A stretch of 64,000 nucleotides of DNA from Buxus sempervirens (lineage: Eukaryota > Streptophyta > Magnoliopsida > Buxales > Buxaceae): contig OX387183.1 in assembly GCA_947561395.2 (NCBI GenBank), positions 11,459,402 through 11,523,401 of the forward strand. Direction: 5' to 3'. The notes beneath the pieces are model-generated. The model ran no database searches. It had not been told where the DNA came from and saw only the letters and a list, made by a program, of their open reading frames with translations. The position numbers and the translations under genes were made by a program. The stretch's first letter is position 1. Each line of letters starts with the position of its first letter. Shown here piece after piece: positions 1 to 12,111 of this stretch.

Positions 1-399
1 GAATACCGTCTTTACTAAAATCTCAAGCTAACAGTTGCGATGAAATTCCATATATTTACTTATATTACTAACAGAGAGATGATACACCCTCAAATTATGG
101 GATTCGGGCCGGTTTTGGCTTTTCCTTTTTATTTTTCTGCAGTGGCCATGTGAGTATCAACCAAGGGCAGTAAGAGAAGATGCTGCTGGTCGTTGAATCG
201 ATCCCACACCAATCAGCTTCTTTGTCTCCTCTCTTAGCGCTGTTTTTCTCTACTCTCAGTCAGTTTAGAAATCGTTTATATTTCAAATCCTTATCGGCTT
301 GCACGTTTTCAGTTATATTTATTTGTTTCATCTATATCTTCTCTGCAACCCACCCAAGGACTTCATTCATTACAATCTCAGGCTTCTGTATATAACCAT
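1..399. other. No gene recognised (left edge)
   Basis: AT-rich DNA with short open frames on the plus strand, none resembling a known protein. Pyrimidine-rich stretches around 215-260 could be promoter or UTR of something outside the window, but nothing in the sequence supports that directly. Confidence 0.5.
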
Positions 400-566
400 T
401 TATACAGATGAAATCCTATACAACCTTTATCTACAACCTTACATGCAGCTTTTCATAGGATCATGCATATGTATCGTGAATGGCATATCTGTAAAATTTT
501 AAACAGTCCTGTGAAAAGCTGCATATAAGGTTGTAAATAAAGGTTGTACAGGATCTCATCCGCCAT
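400..566. repeat. Short foldback element (MITE-like), about 165 bp
   Basis: The left arm (about 402-466) and right arm (about 505-566) are inverted copies over about 60 bp. Both contain a shared core (CAACCTTTATNTACAACCTT on one arm, its complement on the other) followed by GCAGCTTTTCA. The spacer is about 40 bp. There is no coding capacity. The structure fits a Mutator- or hAT-derived MITE, but no clear target duplication was found. It directly abuts the larger foldback on its right and shares a CCATTTATA boundary motif with it. Confidence 0.65.
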
Positions 567-1078
567 TTATATAGAGTTACGATATATTCGATGATTACAA
601 TCTCCAATGGAATCGCTTGTATGCACTATGCAGCCTTCGTTGGAACCCACCAATTTCACCTTACAAAACACAACCCAAAACTGGTGGACCCCACCAACTA
701 AAAAATTTATAAGTAATAGAAAACTGGTAAAAGTTAATTTTCCCAAATACAAATAAGGGTAAGATCGTGATGATGTCACTTGTAAGACTATGCGGAATAG
801 TAAACGGGAAAATTAATTTTTAGTGATACTTTATGAATATATTTAAAATTTAGTCATTAAGGTTTTAATTTCAAAGCACCTTTATCAAAAAAATTAACTT
901 TTAACAGACAGAGTGTATGAGTGTATGGTAATTTTCCATTGTTTTTTAAATTGGTGGAATCCACCACTTTTGGGTTGTGTTTTTTAAGGTAAAATTGGTG
1001 CGTTCCAATGAAGGCCATATAGAAGCGATTGCATTCGAGATTGTAATCATCGAATATATCGTAACTCTATAATAAATG
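566..1078. repeat. Long-armed foldback element (MITE-like), about 510 bp
   Basis: Arms of about 130 bp at 566-700 and 951-1078 are inverted repeats. The left arm reads GAGTTACGATATATTCGATG near its outer edge and the right arm ends with the complement CATCGAATATATCGTAACTC. The inner edges read AAACTGGTGGACCCCACCAA and TTGGTGGAATCCACCACTTT. The 250 bp centre is AT-rich and non-coding. The pattern matches a non-autonomous DNA transposon with long terminal inverted repeats; the superfamily is not determined. Confidence 0.7.
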
Positions 1079-1792
1079 GTTAAAATATACAAACAGAAGT
1101 ACGAGATAAATTTACTTAATTCAATTGATCTCCGAACATAACAAGGGCATGCTTGGAAACCATTTATTTAATTTTCTATTTTATTTAAAATGAGAAAAGG
1201 GCAAATGTCACTAAAAGTTAATTAATTTGATAAAGGCCTGTTGAAACACAATATTAATAAACTTTGCTGACTGAATTTTAAAATGACGGAATACTCACAA
1301 ACCCAATTTGAAACGCACTATTCAGGACTCTTGCTACCCAAGGGTTGGTTATAGTTGAACCCTTTTACATGTTCAACTATAGATGATCTAATTTCGGGTG
1401 GGAATGAGATCATCCACAGTTGAACCTAGAGCCGGCAAAATGCCACCTGACCCGACGGGTCAACCCGATTATAAACGGGTTGGGTTGACCCGCTTATTAA
1501 TTGGGTTGGGTACCCCCAACCCGTCTGTAATCGGGTCAACCCAATTATAACCCGTAACCCAACGAGTTACCCAATTAAGTTTAAAACAATAACACATACA
1601 AAATAGGAAAATGTAGTAGTTGCAGTACAGCTAGAGGTTGCAGCTGTGAGCCTGTGGAAATGTCGCTTTCACTCCCACATGCTCCATCCATCACCCCACC
1701 CATCATCTTCGTCTTGCTCAACAACTTTTAGAAGCCTCACCAGATCCAGAAGATCATTGAACACACACAAGAGAGTGCCATTTTCACCGCCA
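1079..1792. other. Intergenic, with AACCCG/CGGGTT-rich segment
   Basis: No gene recognised. About 1436-1580 is densely filled with interspersed GGGTTGGG/CAACCC words in both orientations (for example GACCCGACGGGTCAACCCG), giving many possible small hairpins. This looks like the centre of an old MITE. The remainder is ordinary AT-rich DNA. Confidence 0.5.
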
Positions 1793-2143
1793 TGTAGACA
1801 CCCCAAATTGCACTACAAATGAGAAAATAATGAAAACATGTAATTGGGATTTAAAACATGCCCAAAATGCATAAAAATCAATCATTTAAGTGTTGCCCGT
1901 ATTGTACCTACGGGCTGGCCTCACCCGAAAAATGTATACGGGCATGCAGTGCCCATAATACAAATACGGACACCACTTGTCCGTAATACATTTACGGGCG
2001 CATTAGATTTGTGCGAATTTTATCCTTTCTCGATTTCTGAGCTTTATCTTCAGTCTAATATCTCTTTAAATAAGCGAATTATATCTTTTATTCGTTCGGA
2101 TTATCCTTGTTGGCCATGGATGGCCATGGATGGGCATTATCCT
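1793..2143 (-). mobile_element. Partial long LTR (copy D), minus strand
   Basis: This is the 3' end of the same LTR family as solo LTRs A, B and C elsewhere in the window. On the minus strand it ends GCAATTTGGGGTGTCTACA, as B does. It shares with B the GCTCAGAAATCGAGAAAGG stretch and a cluster of CCCGTA/TACGGG hairpins (about 1897-2010). Homology to B is lost at about 2143, where sequence of a different, Copia-type element begins. It is therefore a truncated fossil LTR fragment. Family by form: Ty3/Gypsy-like long LTR (Tat/Ogre type possible, but no internal region is present to test this). Confidence 0.75.
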
Positions 2144-2717
2144 TGATTGCATCGTTGCCATGCTGCAAATTTTGGGTCGATTTGTGGTGGTGCTTGTATC
2201 GTCCCGTCGATGAATCTGGCTTTGTTTTTGGCACTTAGAGCTATTCGCATAGTGCGGCTCCATTGTCCATAGTTATCTCCTTCAAGTGTCTTGGAAACCA
2301 AGACGAGACCCGGGTGATCCAAGTGATGTATGGTGAGGAAATCAGTGTTGTCAATGACTTTCTCCGCCATTGTTTTAGTAGGAACGATTTCTCCTTCTTC
2401 CTTTTTCGGTGTAGCAGAAGACTTGTATAGAACCTAGAGCTTTGATACCATGATAAAATCGTAACAAGGAAAGGAAGAGGAGAATCTTTTCTGTATTGTG
2501 AATTAAATTCAATGCTTTACAAAGCAGTATACACAGTAATATATAAGCTATACAATCCATGAATTGTGGATCTAGATCCACAATTAAGGACTAGAATAAG
2601 GTAACAATGTACAAGGAAACAATCCATGGTTATCTCTAGAATCAAGAGATATAATAATCTGGGACAAGGCAAGGATTGCCCATATTAGAAAGGATAGAGC
2701 ACATATGACGGCAAACA
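2144..2717 (-). mobile_element. Old Copia fragment: part of gag, PBS and LTR
   Basis: Minus strand. A short gag N-terminus lies at about 2144-2370 and has the plant Copia gag signature (LEGDNYGQWSRTMRIALSAK, 'Retrotran_gag_3' type). Upstream on the minus strand is a primer-binding site of the initiator-Met tRNA type (TGGTATCAAAGCTC, + coordinates 2437-2450). Directly after it is an LTR whose inner end is at 2451. The outer LTR edge is uncertain (about 2606 or 2717). No second LTR or pol region is present. It is a broken, old fossil. Confidence 0.75.
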
Positions 2718-3400
2718 TGGCGACGAATTGAATTTTGTCGCTGAAGGCCGCGTCGCAAATAATTTGCGACGTTTTATGCATTAGCCGCCAAAAGTAAACA
2801 ATTTGCAGCATGCTATGAGTGTCATTATGTTCGTCATTATAGATGTAAATCAGAGACACACATATGAATGTCGCTATTTCTCTTTTTTAGCGATGCACAT
2901 ATGCACATCATTATTTGTATATTTTCATGACACACATAAATGCCGCGATTTGTTTATTTTAGCGACAAACATAGAAATGACGCTATTTGTTTTTTTCAGC
3001 AACACACATATAACTGCCGCTATTTGTTAATATATAGCGACACAAATAAAAATTCCACTATTTGCTTATTTTAGCGACACACATATAAACGCCACGATTT
3101 GTTTATTTTAGCAACAAACATAGAAACAACGCTATTTGTTTTTTAGTGACACGCATATAGCCACCATGTCCGTCACTATTTGTTAATATAGAACGACGCA
3201 AATAAAAATTCTGCTATTTGCTTACTTTAGCGATACACATACAAACGCCACTATTTCTTTAATTTAGCCACACATTCGAACATGTTTAATTTAACGACAA
3301 TTCAATGCATGCCATTATATGTTTATATTAGTGGCACACATTTTGAATGCCTACATATATATATATATACAACGGCATTTAAAAATGCCGCAAAAAAGCC
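2718..3400. repeat. CACTA 1 left subterminal repeat array
   Basis: About 15 or more degenerate copies of a unit of about 36-40 bp, each containing a near-palindrome of the form GCGACACACATA...GCCGCTATTTG followed by a T-rich spacer. Subterminal arrays of this sort bind the TNP1-type protein in the En/Spm family. The array ends near 3400 with an ACGGCATTTAAAAATGCCG hairpin. Unit sequences differ from those at the right end but share the GCGAC/GCCGC core. Confidence 0.65.
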
Positions 3401-3811
3401 AATTATAAACAAATAATTGTTTTGTTGGACTGATTTTTCCTTTTCACCTGTAATAATTAATTAACCAATAGATATGATAAAACTCTAAAAATGACCACAA
3501 ATTAACACATATGACAAATGCAAAGAAGCTTATCAATTATTATAAATCAAAGGTAATATAAACAAAATCAATAAAGCAAAGAAAAAAAATTATAGTCATA
3601 TGAACGAATAAACAATAAGTTGTTCCCTAATAAGCAAAATGAATGTCAATTACAACAAAATAAAGAGTCTCTAGGTTCGCTGTTTCCCCTTGTTAGCAAA
3701 TCCTCCATGGAATCTCTGTAAAGAAAATTGATAATGAAAAAAGTTTTAGGAAGGCAACAAATATCAATTATTTCTTATAACATATATACTAGAATTTAAC
3801 ATAAACATTAA
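3401..3811. other. 3' flank of TNP1-like gene, no gene seen
   Basis: AT-rich sequence between the left repeat array and the last TNP1-like exon. It probably holds the 3' UTR of that gene. No other feature is recognised. Confidence 0.45.
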
Positions 3812-6800
3812 TCATATCGCATTTTTCTCCACTTGATCCAATCGCTGCGTAAGCATTGCCATAGTTTCTTTTAATGAAGTCATTTCTACGTCCTTGGCTG
3901 CCATAGATTCCTTCAATGTGATCATTTCTATGTCCTTGATTGCGATAGATTCCTTCACTGATGCTATTTCTGTATCCTTGGTTGCAAGTTCATCACGTAA
4001 TGATCTAACTTCATCTTGTAAAATAGGATCTGAAGTTACAACTGCTCGAGTGGAAGATCCCCATAATGTACTTGGTGTTGGGCCCAAACCATATCCACGT
4101 ACTTGTCCACGCCTTTCATCAATTCCCATAACTTGAGAATAAATATCATCTCTTCCAATATTATCTTGTGATGCGATTTTTGGTTGGGATAATAATTCTT
4201 CCACTTGTCTCTGCAAAGAAATTTGATGTATATCCAAAAATCAAAGATTACAAATTTAAACACAACCAGAGAGAAATTAACAATAATCCAAAAACCAATG
4301 TCACCAGCTATAAATTGGATTTTTAGCAAACAAATAAAAGAAGGAAACAAGCAACATTAATGTTAAGAAATTATAAATCATGAAGACAGAAATAAAAAAA
4401 ATAAACAAGCAACCACCTGTAGAAATGATATTTTATAATACAAAGAATAAGCTAGAGCTCTCACAGAATAACACCAAAAATTACAGGTTGAATATCTTGG
4501 ATAGTGCCAAAAAAGCCTAATCAAGATAGATCAGAAAATTCTTGGTTTTAAATTTCCCCATGATATAGCAAATTTTTCCCCAAAATATCTCCAACTTTGA
4601 AAGTTTTAGCATACTTTGGCCAGGTGCACAATATCTCCAACTTTGAATGTTCATATTCACGTCTGTAACAAAATCTAGGATCCTTTTTCTCATCCAACAT
4701 GACAACATCTGTTGATACTTTATTCGGTTGTGTAGCCTACACCCCAACGAAGCCTAAGGAAAAGATTCCTTATCAGTTGAATAAAGAATGCCCCTCTTTT
4801 CTTATCTTAAAAAAAAAAAGAAAGAAGATTTGCTTTCTCTTTGGTGTGTGCTACAAACTTTAACAGGACCCACAGTGATATTCTTCACAAATCTGATACC
4901 TGTTCTACTATGGGTGACGGTGCTATCAAACCCACTCCATTTTATGCCCAAGCCTTAAGGACTAAGGAGCTTCCTCTGATGAATTCCATATAGATTAAAT
5001 GAGGGGCCTTCAATGGGCAATGTCAGAAAAAAATTAACTTTCAATGGGCTTCTTACCATCTTCAAATCCAGTCCAAAGGCACAGCCCAATAACAAGTCAT
5101 CCTGAAAGGACTAAATAAGGGCCTGTGACTGTGAATCTAAAATCAATTGAATTGTGAGCCCAATTCAAAAACACAACAATTTAATCATTTTTATCTGAAA
5201 AATCAGAGACTGTGTAGAGTTCTTCTGATCATCATCATCAACTTCAAAATTCAAGTGTTTATTTTCAGCATTAGAAACCATATCATCCATGCGTCGCATT
5301 ATCTTTGGCACTTGGGCCCCATCACAAGCTCATTTGTCTTCAAAGTCTAGCCTATTTTAAACCTGACGGGAGACTTCCCTGTTAGGAGACTGCCAGATCA
5401 CCTCCAGTACTCTTGATGGAATTCCAAACTACAAGACAGCTTCGTATAGGCATGACTCTGTGCACCTACCAACCTCAATGATCAGTTTTAGGGAATTTAA
5501 CACGTTTATCTGAAACTCGAACCTACTCTGCTCCTAAGTTAGTTCTATAATGACCTCTACAATGTTCAGCCAATTCTTGAGCAATTTATTGAACCCAGAT
5601 GTAAGGACAAAGCAAATATGTGCATCCATCTGAATCCATTGCCAGGAAAACCTTTAAGACACAAAGGAAGCAACCCAAAAAACCTAAAGTAGAAAAATCG
5701 CTTGCAAAAACCACTCTGCCAAGACCATCAATGCAGAGGAAACCAGGGGAAGCGAATAGATGATTTATCTCTATACAAAACCCCACACCACACTCCACCT
5801 ACAACTCCACGTAACCCAGCCATAATCACTTTCCACCATGGTACCTATTAGTATTTCCCAATCAGATAGTGTAAATCTACACCTGAAGGAAGGTTTTTGC
5901 CTCAAATTTCCTTTCCAAATGGACCTAGAGAAATGATTTCTGCCCTCTATGAAGCCCAAGAGTATTGGAACAAAAGACTAAGCCTTTAGCATGATTAGTA
6001 TTTTTCCAAGAAAATATGCATTCATCAACACTGCACACCAAATGAGACGAAAGCACACCACTAATAAAAGAATAAATCATGACTAACATTTGAAAGAGGA
6101 TTAGCATACTTCCTCAAGAATACATTTGTTCGTCTCATATAGATTTTTCAAGACATAAAATGACATTTCAGAGAACTTAAGAAAAGCACACAAACACTTG
6201 GAAAGCAAAGTAATTACTTACAATTTTTTCGCCTACCCATTCATTTACGGGATCTCCATTTTTTCTCTTATGAGTTGCAAGAAACAGTTTGGATCGCGTA
6301 ATTTTTTCTTCATGATTCTTTTCTTCCTACATTCCATATATTTATAATTAATACACAATCAATTGACAATATATAAAGTTAAAGATATATTAAAAAGAAA
6401 CAAATTTCTAAAATTGAATTCACCAATTCATGCCAAACTCGGGCATAACTCTTTCGTCTAGATGTATGCAGTAGCTTTTGCATCCCTCTAATTTGCTTAT
6501 TCCTTGCACATTTATCCTACAATATTTTGAGCACTTTAATTAATAGTTATGACAAAGAAAAAGTTTGGCTAATCATAATAATTCAATTATTAATTATAAC
6601 AAAAACAAATTTCTCACAATAGCAACATTTTCAATTTAACTATTTAATACCTTATGGTTATCAGTTTCCCACTAGTCAACAAGCTGTGGCCATTGATCAG
6701 GGACGACGTCAGGAGGTATATTTTTCAACCTTTCATCATGAGTGGCGCATGGATCAAAATACTCACGCTTGCATTTACATTTCCAATCTCTCCATAATTT

Positions 6801-7210
6801 AGTAATACTCTTAAGAACGTATTGTTTTCCTCGTTCATCAATATTGAAAAATATCTACCACGGAAATAAAATTATGGCTTAAAATAATGTTCAACTAACA
6901 TGCTAATAAAATTCAATTAAATATGTAAATAATAAAGAAAATTAAAATTTCATTACCTGAACATCTTCCCAAATTTGCTCTTCGATGTTAGGTTCCATTT
7001 GCCACCACGTCTTTCTGTCCAAAGGCAATTCCTCGCCATTCTTTGATTTAACCCCGAGAAAAGAAGATAAAATTGCAGCACTCTTCCCTATTGGTACTCC
7101 TTGCCTATTTAATATAATAGAAATCTTCATCCAGGTGCCATGTTTTGCCATTTTGCCATTCGTGTCCGACCCCTACCCCTTTTATGAGGGCCAAGCATGG
7201 AGATGTCCTC
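3812..7210 (-). pseudogene. TNP1-like (Transposase_24 type) gene of CACTA 1
   Basis: In En/Spm-type elements this second protein binds the subterminal repeats. Minus-strand exons can be followed at about 7210-6950 (KRGRG-type basic start, then MAKHGTWMKISIILNRQG), 6856-6661 (FNIDERGKQYVLKSITKLWR), about 6523-6420, about 6309-6220 and 4237-3812. The domain matches the plant Ptta/En/Spm transposase family. The last exon holds the SQVMGIDERRGQVRGYG...TLWGS motif, then a coiled coil built from four copies of a KDxExxSLKESMA-like unit. An in-frame TAG replaces a codon after WPQLVD in the 6856-6661 exon. The 4240-6220 intron is unusually long and has no recognisable content. Exon edges are my estimates from GT/AG and homology with element 2. 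Confidence 0.65.
4238..6220. other. Long intron of TNP1-like gene, no gene recognised
   Basis: About 2 kb between the last and penultimate recognisable TNP1-like exons. It is less AT-rich than its surroundings around 4860-6000. Short minus-strand open frames exist (for example 5586-5959), but I recognise no protein family in any frame. It could hold an inserted unknown repeat or captured sequence. Confidence 0.4.
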
Positions 7211-7531
7211 ATCCGAAGGTGACATGGTGCTACGTGAATCCATAGTAAAAACGGGCAATAATAAACTTATACATACATAATGTGTAAGAATATACATACA
7301 TAATGTGTAAAAATTACAACTAAATGAACTGACACAACTTATTTATCATAGGTTAGAGTAAATAATAAAACCAAATATAAGACAATTAATTAAAATTGAA
7401 TTTAAAAATCAATTTCTTCATTGCACACAATATATAAAACTAAGTAGGAATATGTCCTCAAAGAAGTTACAAAGTAAATGAATAAGACAATCATATAATG
7501 GAATGGAATAACAATAACTCACAATTCATTT

Positions 7532-10500
7532 TTATTCATCAAAAATTATTCCCTCAACACCTTCCCTCACCCAGTTATCATTTTCATCATTTTCATTACC
7601 TATAATACCAAGTTGTTCACCAAATGGTAAGTTATCCCAAAACGTATTATCATGGTCATTTTCATCTTGCCCCAAATCAAATATGTCTCGTGGCTTATGT
7701 TTAACAACAACATGCCATTCCTCATCAAGAGGATCTTGAACATAGAAGACTTGCTCAGCTTGAGTTGCCAAGACATATGGTTCATCGATAACTTGTGAGT
7801 CAAGTATCAAGCAGCTAAAGTTTACTAGTGTGAGTCCGAAATCATCATTTTTTATCCCTCGGCCTGATACCCTTACATCAGCCCACTCACACTTTAACAT
7901 CACATATTTAAGGTTTGAAGAATATGTCAACTCAATTATTTCTTGAATGCGACCATAATATGTGATTGAACCCACTGTAGGTCTTTTATCCTTGGCGCTC
8001 GCATAGCTTGTAATTGTTGCATTCACAGCAACACCACTGTTTTGATATATGCCTCCAACCTCCTTATCCATTGTGTGAAATCGATATCCATTGACCATGT
8101 ATCCCTTGAACCGCCTTGCAAATTTATTAGGACCGCGAGCAAGCATCTTAATTTCATCAGGCACAAAAACTCCTATTGTATTCAGCTCTGCCACCTATTT
8201 TATAATGCATGCACATATTTAATGTTCAAACACAATAAATGATTTGAATTGTGAATTAGTAACTAATAATAATGCGATATTACTAACATTTTTTTTTGAA
8301 CCAATCAATGAATGTCTCACGATGAACTTTTTGCAAATCACGAGGATTTCGAATTGTGGATCACAAATGACTTTCATGCATCCTGCATTAAATATGATCA
8401 ATATCCCTAAGATTTGTTAGCAAAAATTTAACAAAAATAATTGGTCTTTTGTGAATGAAAGACTTACTTTAAATACTTCGATATCTCACTATTATTAAAT
8501 AACATGTAACCATGTGCCTACACCAATTCTAATTGACTAAGCTGAAATTGTTCTGCAGCACCCATCATTGTTTCGTCAACATTCCTTAAAGGTCACTGCA
8601 ACCTTGTTTCGATACCAATAAAGTAGCTCGAGCAGAATGTTAAGCATTCTTCTGCCAAATATCCCTAAGCGATTGATGCCTCTGGATGTGCTTTATTATG
8701 CACATACAATTTCAGGCTATGCAAAAACCTAATTTGGAAAAATATGTTTCAATTACAATCCAATGAAATACATAAATGAATTACCATAAATGCATATAGG
8801 AAACTAACCTCTCAATGGGATACATCCATTAATAATGTACAGGTCCACCTAGAAGAACTTTTGTTGCTAAATGAATTGGCAAGTGCACCATAACATCAAA
8901 AAGTGCCGGAGGAAAAATTCTCTCCATATGACAAAGTGTGACTGCAATTCTATTTTGTAATTGCAACAAGTCCTGCTCTTTGTATACTTTCGAACATAGC
9001 TCACTAAAAAAATTACTTAGATCTATCAGCACAGAACTAATAGCTTTCGGCAATGTCCTTCTTACAGCCAGTGGAAGAAATTGTTGCATGATTACGTGAT
9101 AATCATGGCTCTTTAATCCAGACAAACTTTTATCTTTCTTATTAAAAAATCTTCCTATATTAGATGAATAACCATCAGGAACCTTCAAGTTGCTTAGTAC
9201 TTGATAAAATATAATTTTCTCTTTCTTGGACATTGTGTAACATGCAGGAGGGAGGATAACTTTTCCACTATCTCTGATAGGGTGTAGTGGTTGTCTCAAC
9301 CCCATCAATTCTAGGTCCTTACGAGCATTTAAGGAATCCTTTGTTTTCTTATCAATATTTAATAGGGTCCCAAGTATACTCTCACAGATGTTCTTCTCAA
9401 TATGCATCACATCTAAGTTGTACCTCAAAATATTATGCCTCCAATATGGTAAGTCAAAGAATATGCTTTTTTTCTTCCAATTTTATGGCAATACATCTGA
9501 TACTCGGGATTGAGATTTTTTTCTCCCTTATGTGAAAGGAAGACCATCCAACTCTTCTAACACTTCGATACCAAACATCATTTTAGGAGCATCCCTCACC
9601 TCTATCGTGCCATCAAACAAATTCTTATTCAAACAAAACTTATGATTAGAAGACAAGAACCTGTGATGACCCATATAACAAAACTTTTTGCCATTTTTTA
9701 GGCGTTGGCTACAAGTGTCCTTGTGGCAGGAAGGGCACGCAAGCTTATCCTTTGTGCTCCATCCAGACAAGTCTGCATAACCTAGAAAGTCATTGATGGT
9801 CCATAGCAAGGCAGCTCGCATTGAAAATGTCTCCTTTGTAAATGAATCATATGTTGCCACACCAACTTCCCACAACTCTTTTAGCTCCTCAACCAATGGT
9901 TGCATGTATACATCAATATTATTTTCCAGGAGCTTTAGGCCCAGGAATGATCATAGACAAGATTATGTTTGACTATTTCATACAAACCCAAGGCGGCAAG
10001 TTATAAGGAATGATAACCACGGGCCACGTGCTGTGGGTACTAGCCATATTTCCTAATGGATTGAACCCATCACTTGCTAACCCAAGCCTCACATTACGAG
10101 GATCTGAAGCAAAATCAGGATTCATAGAATCAAACTCAATCCATGCTTTTGAATCTGCAGGGTGTCTTAACAACCCATCCTTATTTCTTTTCTCATCATG
10201 CCATCTCATGTCAGAAGCCGTCTTCGATGACATGAATAACCTCTGAAGTCTTGGCCTTAGTGGAAAATAACGCAACACCTTTGCAGGTGTAGGATTCTTG
10301 CTTCCTTTTGAACACTTACCCTCCTTCTTCCATCTAGAAGTTCCACAAGTAACACAAGAATCCAAATTGGCATAATCTTTCCTATACAACAAACAATCCT
10401 CAGGGCATGCATCAATTTTCTCATATTTAAGGCTTAACTCGTCAATAGACTTCCTCACTTGATAAAAACTCTCAGGAAGTATTGATCCCTCAGGAAGTAC

Positions 10501-11162
10501 TTCTCTTAAAAGGTCCAACAACAAGGTAAATATCTTGTCGGTCAGACCACCCAAGCACTTTAAGTGAAACAACAGCAAAATAAATGATAATTTGGTATGC
10601 GTTTTACAACCTGGGTACAATTCTTGCTCGGAATCCCTCACAAATTTAGAGAATTTTTTAAAGTCTTCACCTTGTGGTCCCCCTACTTCTGTCTCGATCC
10701 CATCCATTCTCCCAACTTCTGAATGCCCAAAAGCATCTTGTACCAAGTTAGTCACTTCATCCCTTTCCACATTCACATCAATATTATCATCCATTACATT
10801 CTCGATATTCAAACTCGATGGTAAACTAGACTCCCGTTCATAGTATCATCTCATATAACGATTGTCAAAGCCATAACAAATCATATGGTCTTCCATTGTA
10901 GCACTATCTTGATAAAGCACGTTATTGCACTTGCGACATGGGCACCTCAACTTACCTCTATTGAGTTTCTTCAAGGCAAATGCAAAAATAACGAAATCTT
11001 TCACCCATTTTACGTACTCGGGAGTAGTCCTTAAACAAAATGAAAATTATAATTTACATTAGTACTGGTAAAACAAAATAAGAGGTGTTTCAAATTAATT
11101 ATAATTTCACTATTATATATATAGAAAGTTTACCTTTCTTGCTCGGTCCAATACCTATCCAT
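7532..11162 (-). pseudogene. TNP2-like transposase gene of CACTA 1 (Transposase_21, DUF4218, DUF4216)
   Basis: This is the catalytic transposase of En/Spm elements. Minus strand: a tiny first exon (11162-11133, MDRYWTEQER, donor GT) joins the transposase-associated zinc-finger region (about 11034 down; CPCRKCNNVLYQDSATMEDH). Then come the Transposase_21 region (10812-9528; GCKTHTKLSFILLLFHLK, CVTCGTSRWK, LACPSCHKDTCSQRLKNGKK), DUF4218 (9428-8829; NLDVMHIEKNICESILGTLL, HYRWMYPIER-like) and DUF4216 (8194-7532; ITYYGRIQEIIELTYSSNLK, VFYVQDP). Decay is visible: TGA in place of Trp at about 10847, TAG after WVCMK at about 9971, a one-base frameshift at about 9918, and TAA at about 8827. Order and domains are those of a full-length transposase, in contrast to element 2. 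Confidence 0.85.
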
Positions 11163-12111
11163 TGTCTAGAATCAATGCTTCTGTTTTACTTAATGTTCAA
11201 ACACGCCCTTTTGAAAGAAAAACCAGAAAATCTAAGTATAAAATTTAACTACAATCTTCAATAACTCAAACCGAAAACTTACTAGACCCTAAATATTTAA
11301 CATCCAAAAAACAATAGAATCATTCATAAAATGGGATCTATACTCATTCCTATAGATATAAGATTATAGAATCTCTATAGATTTGACTAAAGATTTAACA
11401 TATTTGAATCAGCTCCTTTAGCTTGAAATTTTCACAAGTGAACATATAAATTTCTTCTTTGGATTAGAGAACAAAAAAATCTAGAACATTCCTCATCCAG
11501 TAACTCTTTGTAATGCAAGAATTATAAACAGAGAAATAGGAAAAGAAAAGCAGCCATAATCAACTCCATACATCAAATAACAGACTAAAAGAACTTTTAT
11601 AAAATTTTGAAGATTGTTCAAAATAGAAGCCAACAAGGATCAAACTTTTAGAATATAGAGAATACACCTGAAAAACCAGAGCTAATCATCCCAAACCTAT
11701 CCAAGGAGTACCCAAGAGCAATAGTAGGATGCACCCCATAGACCTGTACTATTCGAGACATCTTCCAACAAGGAGATCCATATCTCTATCATTGACAATT
11801 TTCTTGCAGAAGTACCCTCTGGCTTAAGAACACTTTTATAGAATTACGAAATTTTATTCACTTTTGACTAACCCAAGAAAGTTCATAAATGAACATGGTT
11901 TTTAAAAGCCCAATAGTAGAGAATGCTTTTGCCAGGTTCATCCCTAATTTCCATGACGGGGCTCATGTTCTCAGGAAATGGGTGCTTTATTGTGTTGTCT
12001 ATAAATGCCTATAGTCCAACCTCCTTACCAGAGTAAGTCAGAAAAAGTTACATGTGCTGCTACTGATAGGTTATATTGTTCATTCAGTAACTGGGTGTTG
12101 AATTGTGCCAG
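11163..12111. other. CACTA 1 upstream region, no gene recognised
   Basis: AT-rich sequence between the first TNP2-like exon and the first recognisable FANCL exon. It probably contains part of the transposase 5' leader or promoter on the minus strand, and captured FANCL intron sequence toward its right side. No earlier FANCL exon was recognised. Confidence 0.45.
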
